48,456 bases of DNA from Labilibaculum manganireducens. GTDB lineage: Bacteria > Bacteroidota > Bacteroidia > Bacteroidales > Marinifilaceae. Positions 8,162-17,971 of this stretch are shown here, in pieces. Made by a program: the position numbers and the translations under genes. The notes under the pieces are model-generated. The model was not told where the DNA came from, did no database searches, and saw only the letters and a list, made by a program, of their open reading frames with translations. The stretch lies in assembly GCF_002843385.1 (NCBI RefSeq), contig NZ_MVDE01000038.1:1-48456 (forward strand), read 5' to 3'. Each line of letters begins with the position of its first letter. Positions within the stretch are counted from its first letter, which is position 1.

Positions 8162-9964
8162 CTAATTGAAATATTTCCAGACTATTAAAGCTTTTGAATT
8201 TCCTAATTCAGATTCCAAATCAGCAAGTGCGGCATTTTTCACATTCTCTACCGACTTAAATTTTTTAATTAACTTTTCAACTGATTTTTTTCCAATGCCT
8301 TCAATTTTATCCAATTCAGAGACAATAAATGCTTTTGATCGCTTCTGCCTATGAAAGGTTATTGCAAAGCGATGCGATTCATTTCGCAAGTGCTGAATAG
8401 TTTTAAGGGTTTCTGAATTCTTATCCAAATACAATGGGTAAGGATCACCGGGAAAATAGATTTCTTCCAGTTTTTTGGCGATTCCTATTACAGAAATCTT
8501 TCCTCGCAATTCTAATTTATCCAAACTATTTAAAGCTGCACCCAATTGTCCTTTTCCCCCATCAATTAAAATCAATTGTGGTAAACTCTTTCCCTCATCC
8601 AGCAATCTTTTATAACGCCGGTAAATTATTTCTTCCATAGAAGCAAAATCATTTGCTCCAACTACTGTCTTTATATTGAAATGCCGATAATCTTTTTTAT
8701 AAGGTCTTGCATTCCTAAATACAACACAAGAAGCAACAGGATTCGTTCCTTGTATGTTCGAATTGTCAAAACATTCAATATGAACCGGTGCATCTTTTAA
8801 TCTTAAATCGGTGCGCATGGTTTCTACAATACGTTCGGAATGCGATTGTTTTAGAGACTTATCCCCTTTCTTTAACTTTTCGAGACGGTAATATTTAACG
8901 TTGCGTTCAGATAAATCCAATAATTTCTTTTTGTCGCCACGTTGAGGTACAACAAACCGAACATTTTGAATGGATAATTCAAGCTCAAAAGGAATCAAAA
9001 TTTCTTTTGCCGTACTAAAAATCTTCTGCCGGATCTCTGTAATAGCAAGCAAAAGTAAATCCTCTTTACTTTCGTAAATTTTCTTTTTCATTTCAATGGT
9101 GTGTGCCTGAATAATGGCTCCATTTACCACTTTTAGAAAATTCACATAAGCTGAATCTTCATCATCAACAATAGAATAAACATCAATGTTATTGATGGAA
9201 GGATTTACGATTGTTGACTTACTTTGATACTTTGCCAGTAAATCTAATTTCTCTTTAATAAGGTGTGCTTCTTCGAATTTAAAATCATTGGCCAGTTCCT
9301 GAATTTTTTCTTTCAAATGAGAAGTTACCGAACCAATATTTCCTTTCAATATATTCCGAATATCCTGTATTGTTTGTTCATACTCCTCCTTACTCTCCTT
9401 CCCAACACAAGGTGCTTTGCAATTTCCAATATGATACTCCAAACAAACTTTGAATTTCTGATCTCTAATCCCCTCTTCCGATAAACTTAAATTACATGTT
9501 CGCAGTTGATACAAAGACCGAATCATATCCATTAAAATCCGAACCATTTTTACACTCGTATAGGGTCCAAAATATTCCGAACCATCTTTAATCAAATGAC
9601 GGGTGACTTGCACTCTGGGAAAGTTTTCGCTTTTAATGCAAATCCAGGGAAAAGATTTATCGTCTTTCAAAAGAACATTGTACCGAGGCTGATGTTTTTT
9701 TATTAAGTTATTTTCCAATAACAGGGCATCCTCTTCCGATTCAACAACAATGTGCCGAATATCCACAATTTTGCGAACCATTATATTGGTTTTTGCCGAA
9801 TCGTGAACTTTGTTAAAATAGGAAGCAACTCTTCTTTTGAGTCGCTTTGCTTTTCCTACATATATAATTGTATCGTTCTCATCAAAGAACTGATAAACTC
9901 CTGGCTCTTCCGGCAAGGCGGAAACCAAAAATTTTAAATGATCTATGTTTTTATTTTTTATCAC
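8162..9964 (-). CDS. uvrC: Excinuclease ABC subunit C
   Basis: 600 residues, full length. Nucleotide excision repair nuclease: with UvrB it cuts on both sides of a lesion. The GIY-YIG domain (PGVYQFFDENDTIIYVGKAK, residues about 19-38) makes the 3' cut. A UVR/UvrB-binding helix lies near 205-240. The RNase H-like endonuclease domain begins around ECFDNSNIQGTNPVAS, and a C-terminal helix-hairpin-helix pair (IEGIGKKSVEKLIKKFKSVE) binds DNA. No ATG lies ahead of the GIY-YIG domain; a GTG at 9964 is the likely start. It lies 26 bp downstream of ade on the same strand. Confidence 0.97.
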   Translation of the reverse strand: MIKNKNIDHLKFLVSALPEEPGVYQFFDENDTIIYVGKAKRLKRRVASYFNKVHDSAKTNIMVRKIVDIRHIVVESEEDALLLENNLIKKHQPRYNVLLKDDKSFPWICIKSENFPRVQVTRHLIKDGSEYFGPYTSVKMVRILMDMIRSLYQLRTCNLSLSEEGIRDQKFKVCLEYHIGNCKAPCVGKESKEEYEQTIQDIRNILKGNIGSVTSHLKEKIQELANDFKFEEAHLIKEKLDLLAKYQSKSTIVNPSINNIDVYSIVDDEDSAYVNFLKVVNGAIIQAHTIEMKKKIYESKEDLLLLAITEIRQKIFSTAKEILIPFELELSIQNVRFVVPQRGDKKKLLDLSERNVKYYRLEKLKKGDKSLKQSHSERIVETMRTDLRLKDAPVHIECFDNSNIQGTNPVASCVVFRNARPYKKDYRHFNIKTVVGANDFASMEEIIYRRYKRLLDEGKSLPQLILIDGGKGQLGAALNSLDKLELRGKISVIGIAKKLEEIYFPGDPYPLYLDKNSETLKTIQHLRNESHRFAITFHRQKRSKAFIVSELDKIEGIGKKSVEKLIKKFKSVENVKNAALADLESELGNSKALIVWKYFN

Positions 9965-9990
9965 TTATTATAATTTTCCACTAATATAGC

Positions 9991-11634
9991 TTACTCTTCT
10001 TTAAAAAGGTCTATTACTCTAAATTCTTTAACATCAAAAAGACCTTTATCTGATAATTTTAGTTTTGGAATTACCAGTAAAGACATAAATGCAAGAGTCA
10101 TGAACGGAGACTGAAAATTTGACCCCAAATCGGAAGCAAAATCACTCAATTTTGCATATTCCCTTACCAAATCCTCTCCAGTCTTGTTCGACATTAATCC
10201 CGCAACTTCCAATTCAACCGACTCACTTTCTCCGTTGTTAACGGCAACAATACCACCTTTCATTTCAATTAGAGTATTAATTGCATGAAGCAAATCTTCA
10301 TCACTTGTTCCTACTGCAATAATATTGTGGCTATCGTGAGCGATACTTTCGGCAATAGCTCCCTTTTTAAAACCGAATCCTTTGGCAAATCCCATTACAG
10401 GTTTTCCATTGTCGTATCGACTCATCACAACCATTTTCAATAAATCATTATCAACGTCAGATACAACATTTGAATCAATTAGCTTTGGTGTACACAAAAT
10501 CGAATCAGTTATCAGATCACCATCCTTAACAACCATTGCCCGCAATGAACCATTTTGAGGCTTAACAGCCAAATCTGCCAATTGAATTGGTTTTCGACTA
10601 AAATTATTCAATATGATTTCATTACTTACATTAAACAAAACCTCCTTATTTTTATAAATACAAATACCTTTTCGAAATGCCTGCTCTACAACAAATGATT
10701 CCGGATGATCAATTACAATAAAATCTGCAGAATCGCCAACCTGCAACAATCCCAAGTTTAATCCATAATGATGAATTGGATTGTAACTGGCAGCACGAAG
10801 CAATGAAAATAAATTAAGTCCCTTTTTCAATCCACGTTTAATCAGAAAATTTATATGCCCATTTTCAATTAAATCATCGGGATGCAAATCATCTGTACAC
10901 AACATGATTCTATCCGGGTGTGTTTCCAATAAAGAATACAGCGCCTCAAAATCTTTAGCAGCACTACCCTCCCGTATTTGAATCATCATCCCTAAAGAAA
11001 TCTTTTCAAGAGCTTCCTCCAAAGTTGAACATTCATGGTCCGCAGAAATTCCAGATGCCACATATTTTTTCAAATCCCTCCCTTTTAAACCTGGAGCATG
11101 ACCGTCAATTTTTTTTCCAAGATTCTTACACGCTACTATTTTTTTGAGTACCTCAAGATCGTCTTCAATCACACCAACAAAATCCATTACTTCGGCAAGA
11201 CAAACAACTTCTTCTCTTTTCAGTAAGCTTTCCACAATATTACTATCCAAAACAAAACCTGAAGTTTCGTGTTTGGTTGCCGGCACACATGAAGGAACAC
11301 CAAAGCGAATTTCCAAAGGAACTTTACCGGCATCATTAATCATGAAATCGACACCAATCTCACCCAACACATTTGCTATTTCGTGCGGGTCTGTAACCAA
11401 ACCTAATGTACCAAACTGTACAACTAAACTTGCAAATCGACTTGGTATTAATAAGGTACTTTCAATGTGCATGTGTGCATCAACAAGTCCCGGCAAGATA
11501 TATTGATCAGGAACAGAATCTCTTTTAGTAATGGAAGTGATTCTTCCCTCTTCAACATACACCTCTGCATTGATTATTTCACGTGAAACAACATCCACGA
11601 CTTTACCTGATATCGAAAATCTATTACTTGTCAT
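9991..11634 (-). CDS. ade: Adenine deaminase
   Basis: 547 residues. It deaminates adenine to hypoxanthine in purine salvage. Amidohydrolase-superfamily metal ligands appear in LVDAHMHIESTLL, and Ade-type motifs follow: VTDPHEIANVLGEIGV, IDGHAPGLKGRDL, ISADHECSTLEEAL, MIQIREGSAAKD and MLCTDDLHPDDLI. The C-terminal domain typical of Ade (HDSHNIIAVGTSDEDL) is intact. The ATG follows the mnmG terminator, so it probably has its own promoter. Confidence 0.96.
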   Translation of the reverse strand: MTSNRFSISGKVVDVVSREIINAEVYVEEGRITSITKRDSVPDQYILPGLVDAHMHIESTLLIPSRFASLVVQFGTLGLVTDPHEIANVLGEIGVDFMINDAGKVPLEIRFGVPSCVPATKHETSGFVLDSNIVESLLKREEVVCLAEVMDFVGVIEDDLEVLKKIVACKNLGKKIDGHAPGLKGRDLKKYVASGISADHECSTLEEALEKISLGMMIQIREGSAAKDFEALYSLLETHPDRIMLCTDDLHPDDLIENGHINFLIKRGLKKGLNLFSLLRAASYNPIHHYGLNLGLLQVGDSADFIVIDHPESFVVEQAFRKGICIYKNKEVLFNVSNEIILNNFSRKPIQLADLAVKPQNGSLRAMVVKDGDLITDSILCTPKLIDSNVVSDVDNDLLKMVVMSRYDNGKPVMGFAKGFGFKKGAIAESIAHDSHNIIAVGTSDEDLLHAINTLIEMKGGIVAVNNGESESVELEVAGLMSNKTGEDLVREYAKLSDFASDLGSNFQSPFMTLAFMSLLVIPKLKLSDKGLFDVKEFRVIDLFKEE

Positions 11635-11707
11635 ATCTAATCTATTATCATTTGATAATGGTAATCTCTAAATTTAATTCCTAAAATAGCTCAACATTGC
11701 CTTCAAA

Positions 11708-11757
11708 AACGCCCGAAATTAACTTTTCGACATGCAAAAAGGCAATTTCGGGCGTTT
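11708..11757 (-). terminator. Intrinsic terminator after mnmG
   Basis: AACGCCCGAAATT (11708-11720) pairs perfectly with AATTTCGGGCGTT (11744-11756), a 13-bp stem flanked by T-rich tracts on both strands. On the minus strand the stem is followed by TTTTTG, so it ends the mnmG transcript before ade. Confidence 0.88.
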
Positions 11758-11787
11758 TAAGGAGTAAACTATTTTAAAATACTCCTT

Positions 11788-11803
11788 AGTTCCACGTGGA
11801 ACG
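11788..11803. promoter_or_regulatory. parS-like centromere site 1
   Basis: AGTTCCACGTGGAACG contains the perfect 14-bp palindrome GTTCCACGTGGAAC centred on CACGTG. This is one or two bases from the widely conserved ParB-binding parS consensus TGTTNCACGTGAAACA. It starts one base after the mnmG stop codon. A second copy lies at 25153. ParB binding is inferred from the match and from the mnmG setting. Confidence 0.78.
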
Positions 11804-13681
11804 TTATCGTCCCATGAGTACCAAAAGAACGTTAATATCGCTAGGAGAAACACCCGATATCCGCGATGCCTGACCAATAGTTTGAGGCTGAATTTTATCC
11901 AATTTTTGTCTTGCCTCAGTCGAAATAGATTGCAAACTTGTATACTCAAATCTGCCTTTTATATTAATATTCTCCAGGCGGGTTAATTTTTCTGCGATCA
12001 ATTTTTCCCTATTTATATAGCCCGAATATTTTATTAAAACCTCAGCTGCTTCAATAATTTCTTCCCGCCTGTTTGGTATTGAATCCACCACTTCTTTTAA
12101 TGGGATAATATCTTCCAGCAAATCATTAATCTGAACCTGCGGACGAAGAATAATATCATACAATTTAACGCCCTGTTTTAATGGAGCCGTTCTTAATTTT
12201 TCCAGAACCGGATTTAAGAATTTTGGTTTGCAGCTAAACTCTTTACAAAAGGTAACCAATTTATCTCTAAACTCAATTTTCTCTTCCAGTAAGTCAATTC
12301 GCTTTTGTCCCACTAATCCTAATTTAAAAGCCTTAGGACTTAAGCGTAAATCTGCATCATCCTGTCTTAATAAAATTCGGTATTCGGCTCTTGATGTAAA
12401 CATTCGGTAAGGTTCATCAACACCTTTTGTTACCAAATCGTCAATTAAAACACCAATATAAGCTTCGTCTCTATTCAGTGTGAAAGCCTCTTTTCCTTGC
12501 ACCAATAAACTCGCATTTATTCCTGCCATCATTCCCTGAGCTCCTGCTTCTTCATATCCGGTTGTGCCATTAATCTGGCCGGCAAAAAATAAGTTCGAAA
12601 CCAATTTTGTTTCCAAAGTATGATGAAGTTGAGTAGGATCAAAATAGTCATATTCAATTGCATATCCCGGACGGTACATTTTCACATTTTCCAATCCCGG
12701 AACTTTTTGAAGTGCTTTTAACTGAACATCCCAAGGAAGACTCGATGAAAATCCGTTGATATAATATTCGTGAGTGTGCTCTCCTTCAGGTTCTAAAAAA
12801 AGCAAATGCTCCTGCTTCTCAGCAAAAGTTGACAGCTTAGATTCTATACTCGGACAATATCTTGGACCTGTACTCTGAATTGTTCCATTATACATTGGAG
12901 ATTCTTTAAACCCTTCTCTAAGACTATCGTGAACATCCAGATTTGTATACGTTATATAACATGGTCTCTGAGTAAGAATACGATCTACATGATCTGTCAA
13001 ATAAGAAAATTGATAAAATCCTTCTTCCCCATCCTGTCTTTTCATTACTGAAAAATCAATACTTCTGCCATCTAAACGTGCAGGAGTTCCGGTTTTCATT
13101 CTCCCAACTTCAAAGCCAATATTTTTTAATTGTTCACTAATTCCTACAGATGCAGGTTCTGCTGTTCTCCCCCCTTTTTCCTGCTTACGCCCAATGTGCA
13201 TTAATCCGTTAAGGAAAGTTCCATTGGTTAATATTACCGATTTTGCAGTAATGTTGATTCCCAATTTAGTAGTCACACCAACTGCTTTGCCATCTTCTAT
13301 AATTACTTGAACAACGGCATCCTGCCACATGTCCAAATTATCTGTATTCTCAACAATTTTTCTCCATTCCGAAGAGAAAATCATTCTATCGCATTGTGAT
13401 CTTGGACTCCACATTGCAGGTCCTTTAGAGCGATTAAGCATACGGAATTGAATGGATGACCGGTCGGTAACTATTCCTGTAAAACCGCCCAAGGCATCTA
13501 ATTCACGAACAATTTGCCCTTTTGCAATTCCACCAATAGCTGGATTACATGACATTTGAGCAATTTTATTCATATCCATGGTAACCAAAAGAACCGAAGA
13601 TCCAAGGTTTGCCGCAGCTGTTGCCGCCTCACATCCTGCATGACCGGCACCTACTACTATAACATCATACTTTGGCAACAT
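11804..13681 (-). CDS. mnmG: tRNA uridine-5-carboxymethylaminomethyl modification enzyme MnmG (GidA)
   Basis: 625 residues from the ATG at 13681. A longer reading to 13756 is possible but would add 25 residues ahead of the normal N-terminus and cover a good -7 promoter element. With MnmE it makes the cmnm5U34 wobble modification using FAD and methylene-THF. The Rossmann FAD motif [19 protein letters not shown] opens the protein. [20 protein letters not shown] and the second motif [16 protein letters not shown] are textbook. The C-terminal helical MnmE/tRNA-binding domain is complete. mnmG is often close to the replication origin. Confidence 0.97.
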   Translation of the reverse strand: MLPKYDVIVVGAGHAGCEAATAAANLGSSVLLVTMDMNKIAQMSCNPAIGGIAKGQIVRELDALGGFTGIVTDRSSIQFRMLNRSKGPAMWSPRSQCDRMIFSSEWRKIVENTDNLDMWQDAVVQVIIEDGKAVGVTTKLGINITAKSVILTNGTFLNGLMHIGRKQEKGGRTAEPASVGISEQLKNIGFEVGRMKTGTPARLDGRSIDFSVMKRQDGEEGFYQFSYLTDHVDRILTQRPCYITYTNLDVHDSLREGFKESPMYNGTIQSTGPRYCPSIESKLSTFAEKQEHLLFLEPEGEHTHEYYINGFSSSLPWDVQLKALQKVPGLENVKMYRPGYAIEYDYFDPTQLHHTLETKLVSNLFFAGQINGTTGYEEAGAQGMMAGINASLLVQGKEAFTLNRDEAYIGVLIDDLVTKGVDEPYRMFTSRAEYRILLRQDDADLRLSPKAFKLGLVGQKRIDLLEEKIEFRDKLVTFCKEFSCKPKFLNPVLEKLRTAPLKQGVKLYDIILRPQVQINDLLEDIIPLKEVVDSIPNRREEIIEAAEVLIKYSGYINREKLIAEKLTRLENINIKGRFEYTSLQSISTEARQKLDKIQPQTIGQASRISGVSPSDINVLLVLMGR

Positions 13682-13719
13682 ATAATAAAAGATATTTATA
13701 TTCGTTATTCTTATTCTTG

Positions 13720-13727
13720 CAAAGGTA
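13720..13727 (-). promoter_or_regulatory. -7 promoter element of mnmG
   Basis: On the minus strand the bases read TACCTTTG, a full match to the Bacteroidota -7 consensus TAnnTTTG, about 38 nt upstream of the chosen mnmG ATG. The -33 partner is weak. The placement supports the start at 13681. Confidence 0.45.
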
Positions 13728-13827
13728 ATTATTTTATCTAAAAAACTGAAAACCAATCAACTGCAATGGACACACCCTTGCTAATTATCTAGAATTCAGA
13801 TCAATAAATAAAAAAAATTTTACAAAT

Positions 13828-14253
13828 TTAATCAATATCGGAAAGTAATGCTAATGATTCGTCCTCCTTTTGGGTCATTATTTCCTGATCTTCATCAGTT
13901 TTATCATCAATTCCCATTAAATGAAGGACTCCATGAATCATTACACGATGCAATTCCTGAAGATACTCGCATCCGTATTCTTTTGCATTATCAAGAACAG
14001 TATCAACACTTATAAATAAATCTCCTGATACAATATCAGCAACAGTATAATCAAAAGTAATTATATCCGTAAAGTAATCGTGATTTAAGTGTTCACGATT
14101 CATTTCAAGCAGGTAATTATCAGAGCAGAAATAGTAATTTATCTCTCCAATTTCGAAACTATTATTAACAACAACGCGATTGATCCATTCGCTTAAGCGC
14201 TTCTGATCAATCGCGGGAATACTAGCTTCACACGTATCGTAAGTAATCAACAT
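13828..14253 (-). CDS. ybeY: Endoribonuclease YbeY
   Basis: 141 residues. A metal-dependent endoribonuclease for 16S rRNA 3' maturation and ribosome quality control. The zinc motif is present as HRVMIHGVLHLMGIDDKTDED; the usual HGxxHLxGxDH third histidine is replaced by Asp (GIDD), a substitution I recall as common in Bacteroidota YbeY. The upstream NREHLNHDYFTDIITFDY is typical. It follows the ATPase gene by 3 bp, in the block running down from the DUF4175 gene. Confidence 0.93.
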   Translation of the reverse strand: MLITYDTCEASIPAIDQKRLSEWINRVVVNNSFEIGEINYYFCSDNYLLEMNREHLNHDYFTDIITFDYTVADIVSGDLFISVDTVLDNAKEYGCEYLQELHRVMIHGVLHLMGIDDKTDEDQEIMTQKEDESLALLSDID

Positions 14254-14256
14254 TTT

Positions 14257-14664
14257 TTATCCAAAAATAAATTTCATTTCTACTATAGCACCATTCTCTC
14301 CAAATTCAATATCATCAGCCAAGTGATTCATTAGAAAAACTCCCCGTCCATGTGTCTTCTCCAAATTTTCAGGAAGCGTTGGGTCAGGAATATTCGAAAA
14401 ATCGAATCCTTTACCTTCATCCCACACAATGAAACTAATAGATTCGTCATCAATATTGTATTTAACTTTCACCTTTTTAGTTACGTCTAGCTGGTTGCCA
14501 TGCAAAATCGCATTATTGACAGCTTCAATAAGGGCAACTGAAATTTTTCCGTAAATTTCAGAACTAAGGTTATGAGATGAAGAAATCTCATCTATGAGTC
14601 TTTCAACTCTGCTTATATTCTCTAATTCGGATGGAAAGATTAGCAATTTTTCTGATTTAGTCAT
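14257..14664 (-). CDS. RsbW/SpoIIAB-like serine-protein kinase / HATPase_c protein
   Basis: 135 residues, a stand-alone GHKL ATPase domain. The N box EAVNNAILHGN, the G1 box WDEGKGFDF and the G2 box THGRGVFLMNHLAD are all in place. Proteins of this shape are anti-sigma or anti-anti-sigma switch kinases. No partner STAS protein or sigma factor lies beside it, and in Bacteroidota it is found with ybeY and DUF4175, so its real partner is unknown. It overlaps the upstream DUF4175 gene by 8 bp, indicating translational coupling. Confidence 0.87.
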   Translation of the reverse strand: MTKSEKLLIFPSELENISRVERLIDEISSSHNLSSEIYGKISVALIEAVNNAILHGNQLDVTKKVKVKYNIDDESISFIVWDEGKGFDFSNIPDPTLPENLEKTHGRGVFLMNHLADDIEFGENGAIVEMKFIFG

Positions 14665-17600
14665 TATTTATTTTGATCATGTAATCCAAATACAATTTAT
14701 TATAGTAGTCGATCATTTTTACATAAGAGTCATCGAAAACACCTTCAAAATCTGTTCGTATTCTTTTATACTCAAATATTTCTGTAGGGTTACTCAATTT
14801 AATAATATTTCCAGAATTACTTTCTCTTTTTTTATCAAAATCTTTCTCTCTCTGAGCGTTTTCAGCTTCCAACAAACGAGAAATTATTCTATTTTGCCTA
14901 TTAATTGTATTCGAATTTATGGAAAAATTAGATATGTCTGATTGCGTTTGGTCAATCATTTTCATTATTTCACGTAATATATTCTCTGTCTCATCTCCAA
15001 CGCCACCCTTCTGAAGAATTTCACTCAAATTTTGTTGAAACATTTCCTGCCTTTGTAAAAACTTTCCCAATTTTTCTTTCGAATTATTTTTACCATTTCC
15101 TGATTTCATTTCCTGAATCATCTCCTCCAACATCTTTTTTAAGGATTGCTGCTCCGATTGCATACCTGCAAATGATGGTTTTCCTCCTTTTTGATCACCA
15201 ATTTGATCGCCAGGCATAGCATTCGCCATTTGTTCCATGAGTTGTTTTAATGCCTCGGAAAGAAATAGTGATAATTCATTAACTTCAGTTAAGACTTTTT
15301 GTTGTGTGACATTGGCTTGAATTTTTCTTCTGCTGTTAGCTTCTTCGAGAACCTGATCGAGATAGTTACCTATATCAAAAATTCTATTTCCAATTAAAGC
15401 TGCAACCTGAGGTGAGTGAGATGAAAGAGAAAGCAATGAATCCTGAATTAATAAATACTCCTCTTTTAATCCCCCCTGTTCTTCTATCATTTTTACAAAT
15501 AAAGGATTTCGATAATCCACAGTTTTGTAATCGGTCAATACGGCCTCCTGCTGAAATGAAAATTCCATCAGGTTATTCATCAGGCGAATTAAATTATCAA
15601 TATCAACGGTAAGCTGAGCACTTACACTTTTTGAAAGATTACTATTCAACTTCTGAGCAAGTGATTTTTGTTTTTTAGAAGTTGCTTTCATATTTTTTGA
15701 AGCCTTAGAGTTTTTACCTTCTTCTAAAAAGTTTTTTGATTCTTTCATCATATCAGAAATAGACTCAAGATCTTCGGAAGGATTTTGAAATTGATACGGG
15801 TCACTAATGCCGGAATTTTTTTCGAGAAGATTTTGCAGATCTTTTTTCAAATCATCCCATTTTTGACTTTCCTCAACCTGCTGAGAATTCATTTTTTCCT
15901 CCTGCTTGTGCCCCAGGTCACTAATTTCCTCCTGACTATCTGCAATTTTATCAATTCTATCGACAATTTGATTCATACGAGCCTCAATATCATATCGTTC
16001 CAACAAACTCAGGTTGCGATCCATTTGTTTCTGAAAATCATCAAACGACATGTTTATTTGGTTTCCTAGCTTATTTAAATCTTCCGATTTAAAATCTTCA
16101 GCCAATTTGTTAAATTCTTCAAACAATTTTTGCAACTCATCATCCATTACATTTTCAAGAAGCTTTTCAATTTGTTTTTGCTTTTCGATTAGTAAAGAAT
16201 CTTTTTGTCCCAAAGAATTTGACAACTGATTTTTTTTTGCATTCTCTTGCTTGATATTATTTAGCAACTCATCCAATTGTTTCTTTTTAGAATCGATTTG
16301 CTGAAACATTTGCTGTTGCTGCCATTTGTCTCCGGTGCCATCCAACATATTTTTCTGCAGACGCTTTATATCTTCCTGTATGGATTGACTCAGATCTATT
16401 CCTTTTTCGATTCGATTCGAAATACTATCCTGAATACTTGTATTTAAATCGTACAACTGTTTCGAATCCGGAACTAATAAAGAAAATTGCCGGGAACGAG
16501 ACATTTTCGGTTTATTTATTCCATCATTATCGAAAACTTCAAAATAATATTGTACATGACTTCCTTCGCTTACATCAACATTTGCAAAATCGAAGGCATA
16601 ATAAAACTCCTGAGAACTAAGATTTCGATTCAAGCTTAGAGGAATGTAAACAGGTAACTGATCATTGATAAAATAACAAAACCGTAATTTCGAAAATCCA
16701 TAATCATCCTTCAATATACCTTTAAAATAGTAGGCCGTAGGCAATAAAGTATCTTGTACAACTGACACTTGAATTTGCGGATAAAGATCAGGTATTATAT
16801 CAATGGTATAATTGGCAAAAAGCTGTTTTTCAAATTGCTCATTACTAACATAAATTTGGTAGTTATTTTTCTGAAAGATGTTTTTTGAAAATAAGAAGGT
16901 ATTGTCTTTATCTTGTGAATCGGCCCGGTTTAGAGAATCATTGAAAACAACTTGAACAGAATTGGTGTCTTCCCCCTCAATCGTCCATTCCAATAAAGAT
17001 CCTTCGGGCACACTAATATCTCCCAAATTTTGCTCTTTTCTTTCTGGTAATTTTGTGTAAGATGGTGGCTTTACCGTAAGTTCAAAAGATTTAATTCCCG
17101 GTTTTAATAAAATCTCCAGCTGATAGGTTAATGATGTTATTTTACCGGCCTTTAAAAAGAAGCTTACTTCTCTATTTACATTCCTGAAAAGATAACTGAA
17201 ACGATTACTTCCTTTCTTTTTTAACAGGAACTGATTCCCTTCAGAAACCAGATAGACATCAGCCGGCACATATTTACCTTCTGTTTGCACTTCCAGATAG
17301 AAATCCGAGCCTCGAACTGCTTTCATGGCATCTTGATTTACTACAAATTTAAAGTCGGCTGGGGCGATGTATTCCTTCCTAAAATGGACCAAACGATTCG
17401 CACTACTGGAGTACATATCCGGCAAAGCAATGTAAGTTCCAATAATTGCAATAAATACGATAATAAGGTATTTTAAATAGCTAAGATTCGATTTGAATGA
17501 TATCGCTTTTCTAAAAGGAATCAATTGAATGGATTCCATTCTTTGATTGATGCTGGCCATTAAAAGAGAGTCGCCGGATGAATTACTTTTAGCTGACAGT

Positions 17601-17950
17601 TCGGTTAATTCCAATGTATTAATCAACCGGTCCTGCAAATCCGGAAAATATTGTGTAATAATACTAATTGCTTGCCTGTAGCTTATTCTTTTTCCAATCT
17701 GCAACAAACCAATTATGGGCAAAATAATTAGTTTCACGATCATTAACGAAAAAAACAGTACAGAAAAAATAGCGAGAAATGTTCGAACCGAAACAGAAAA
17801 ATACAGCAAGTATTCTGTATACGAGACAATCAAGAAATAAGACAAAATCAGAACAATACTCAAAAGCAAACCTCTTAGAAGCTGATTTTGGTAGTATTTT
17901 CGAATAAACCGATCTAATTTTTCGATAAAAATTTCCTGCTTAGAACCCAT
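14657..17950 (-). CDS. DUF4175 large membrane-anchored coiled-coil protein
   Basis: 1097 residues. Three or four hydrophobic segments lie within the first 190 residues (two near 25-85, one near 160-180), followed by an Ig-like extracytoplasmic part (to about 490). A very long Gln/Lys/Glu-rich region (about 500-1050) is predicted coiled coil, with repeated QKQIEKLLE-type heptads. The layout fits the DUF4175 family found across Bacteroidota, of unknown function, often near MoxR/vWA genes. Here it heads the RsbW-like and ybeY genes. A mechanical or envelope-sensing role is speculation. Confidence 0.85.
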   Translation of the reverse strand: MGSKQEIFIEKLDRFIRKYYQNQLLRGLLLSIVLILSYFLIVSYTEYLLYFSVSVRTFLAIFSVLFFSLMIVKLIILPIIGLLQIGKRISYRQAISIITQYFPDLQDRLINTLELTELSAKSNSSGDSLLMASINQRMESIQLIPFRKAISFKSNLSYLKYLIIVFIAIIGTYIALPDMYSSSANRLVHFRKEYIAPADFKFVVNQDAMKAVRGSDFYLEVQTEGKYVPADVYLVSEGNQFLLKKKGSNRFSYLFRNVNREVSFFLKAGKITSLTYQLEILLKPGIKSFELTVKPPSYTKLPERKEQNLGDISVPEGSLLEWTIEGEDTNSVQVVFNDSLNRADSQDKDNTFLFSKNIFQKNNYQIYVSNEQFEKQLFANYTIDIIPDLYPQIQVSVVQDTLLPTAYYFKGILKDDYGFSKLRFCYFINDQLPVYIPLSLNRNLSSQEFYYAFDFANVDVSEGSHVQYYFEVFDNDGINKPKMSRSRQFSLLVPDSKQLYDLNTSIQDSISNRIEKGIDLSQSIQEDIKRLQKNMLDGTGDKWQQQQMFQQIDSKKKQLDELLNNIKQENAKKNQLSNSLGQKDSLLIEKQKQIEKLLENVMDDELQKLFEEFNKLAEDFKSEDLNKLGNQINMSFDDFQKQMDRNLSLLERYDIEARMNQIVDRIDKIADSQEEISDLGHKQEEKMNSQQVEESQKWDDLKKDLQNLLEKNSGISDPYQFQNPSEDLESISDMMKESKNFLEEGKNSKASKNMKATSKKQKSLAQKLNSNLSKSVSAQLTVDIDNLIRLMNNLMEFSFQQEAVLTDYKTVDYRNPLFVKMIEEQGGLKEEYLLIQDSLLSLSSHSPQVAALIGNRIFDIGNYLDQVLEEANSRRKIQANVTQQKVLTEVNELSLFLSEALKQLMEQMANAMPGDQIGDQKGGKPSFAGMQSEQQSLKKMLEEMIQEMKSGNGKNNSKEKLGKFLQRQEMFQQNLSEILQKGGVGDETENILREIMKMIDQTQSDISNFSINSNTINRQNRIISRLLEAENAQREKDFDKKRESNSGNIIKLSNPTEIFEYKRIRTDFEGVFDDSYVKMIDYYNKLYLDYMIKINND

Positions 17951-17971
17951 ATCAACTACTACGTAAAAGAG

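Noticed and set aside
11719-11949. 76-residue minus-strand ORF over the mnmG end
   Set aside because: Overlaps the mnmG C-terminus in another frame and runs through the terminator and parS-like site.
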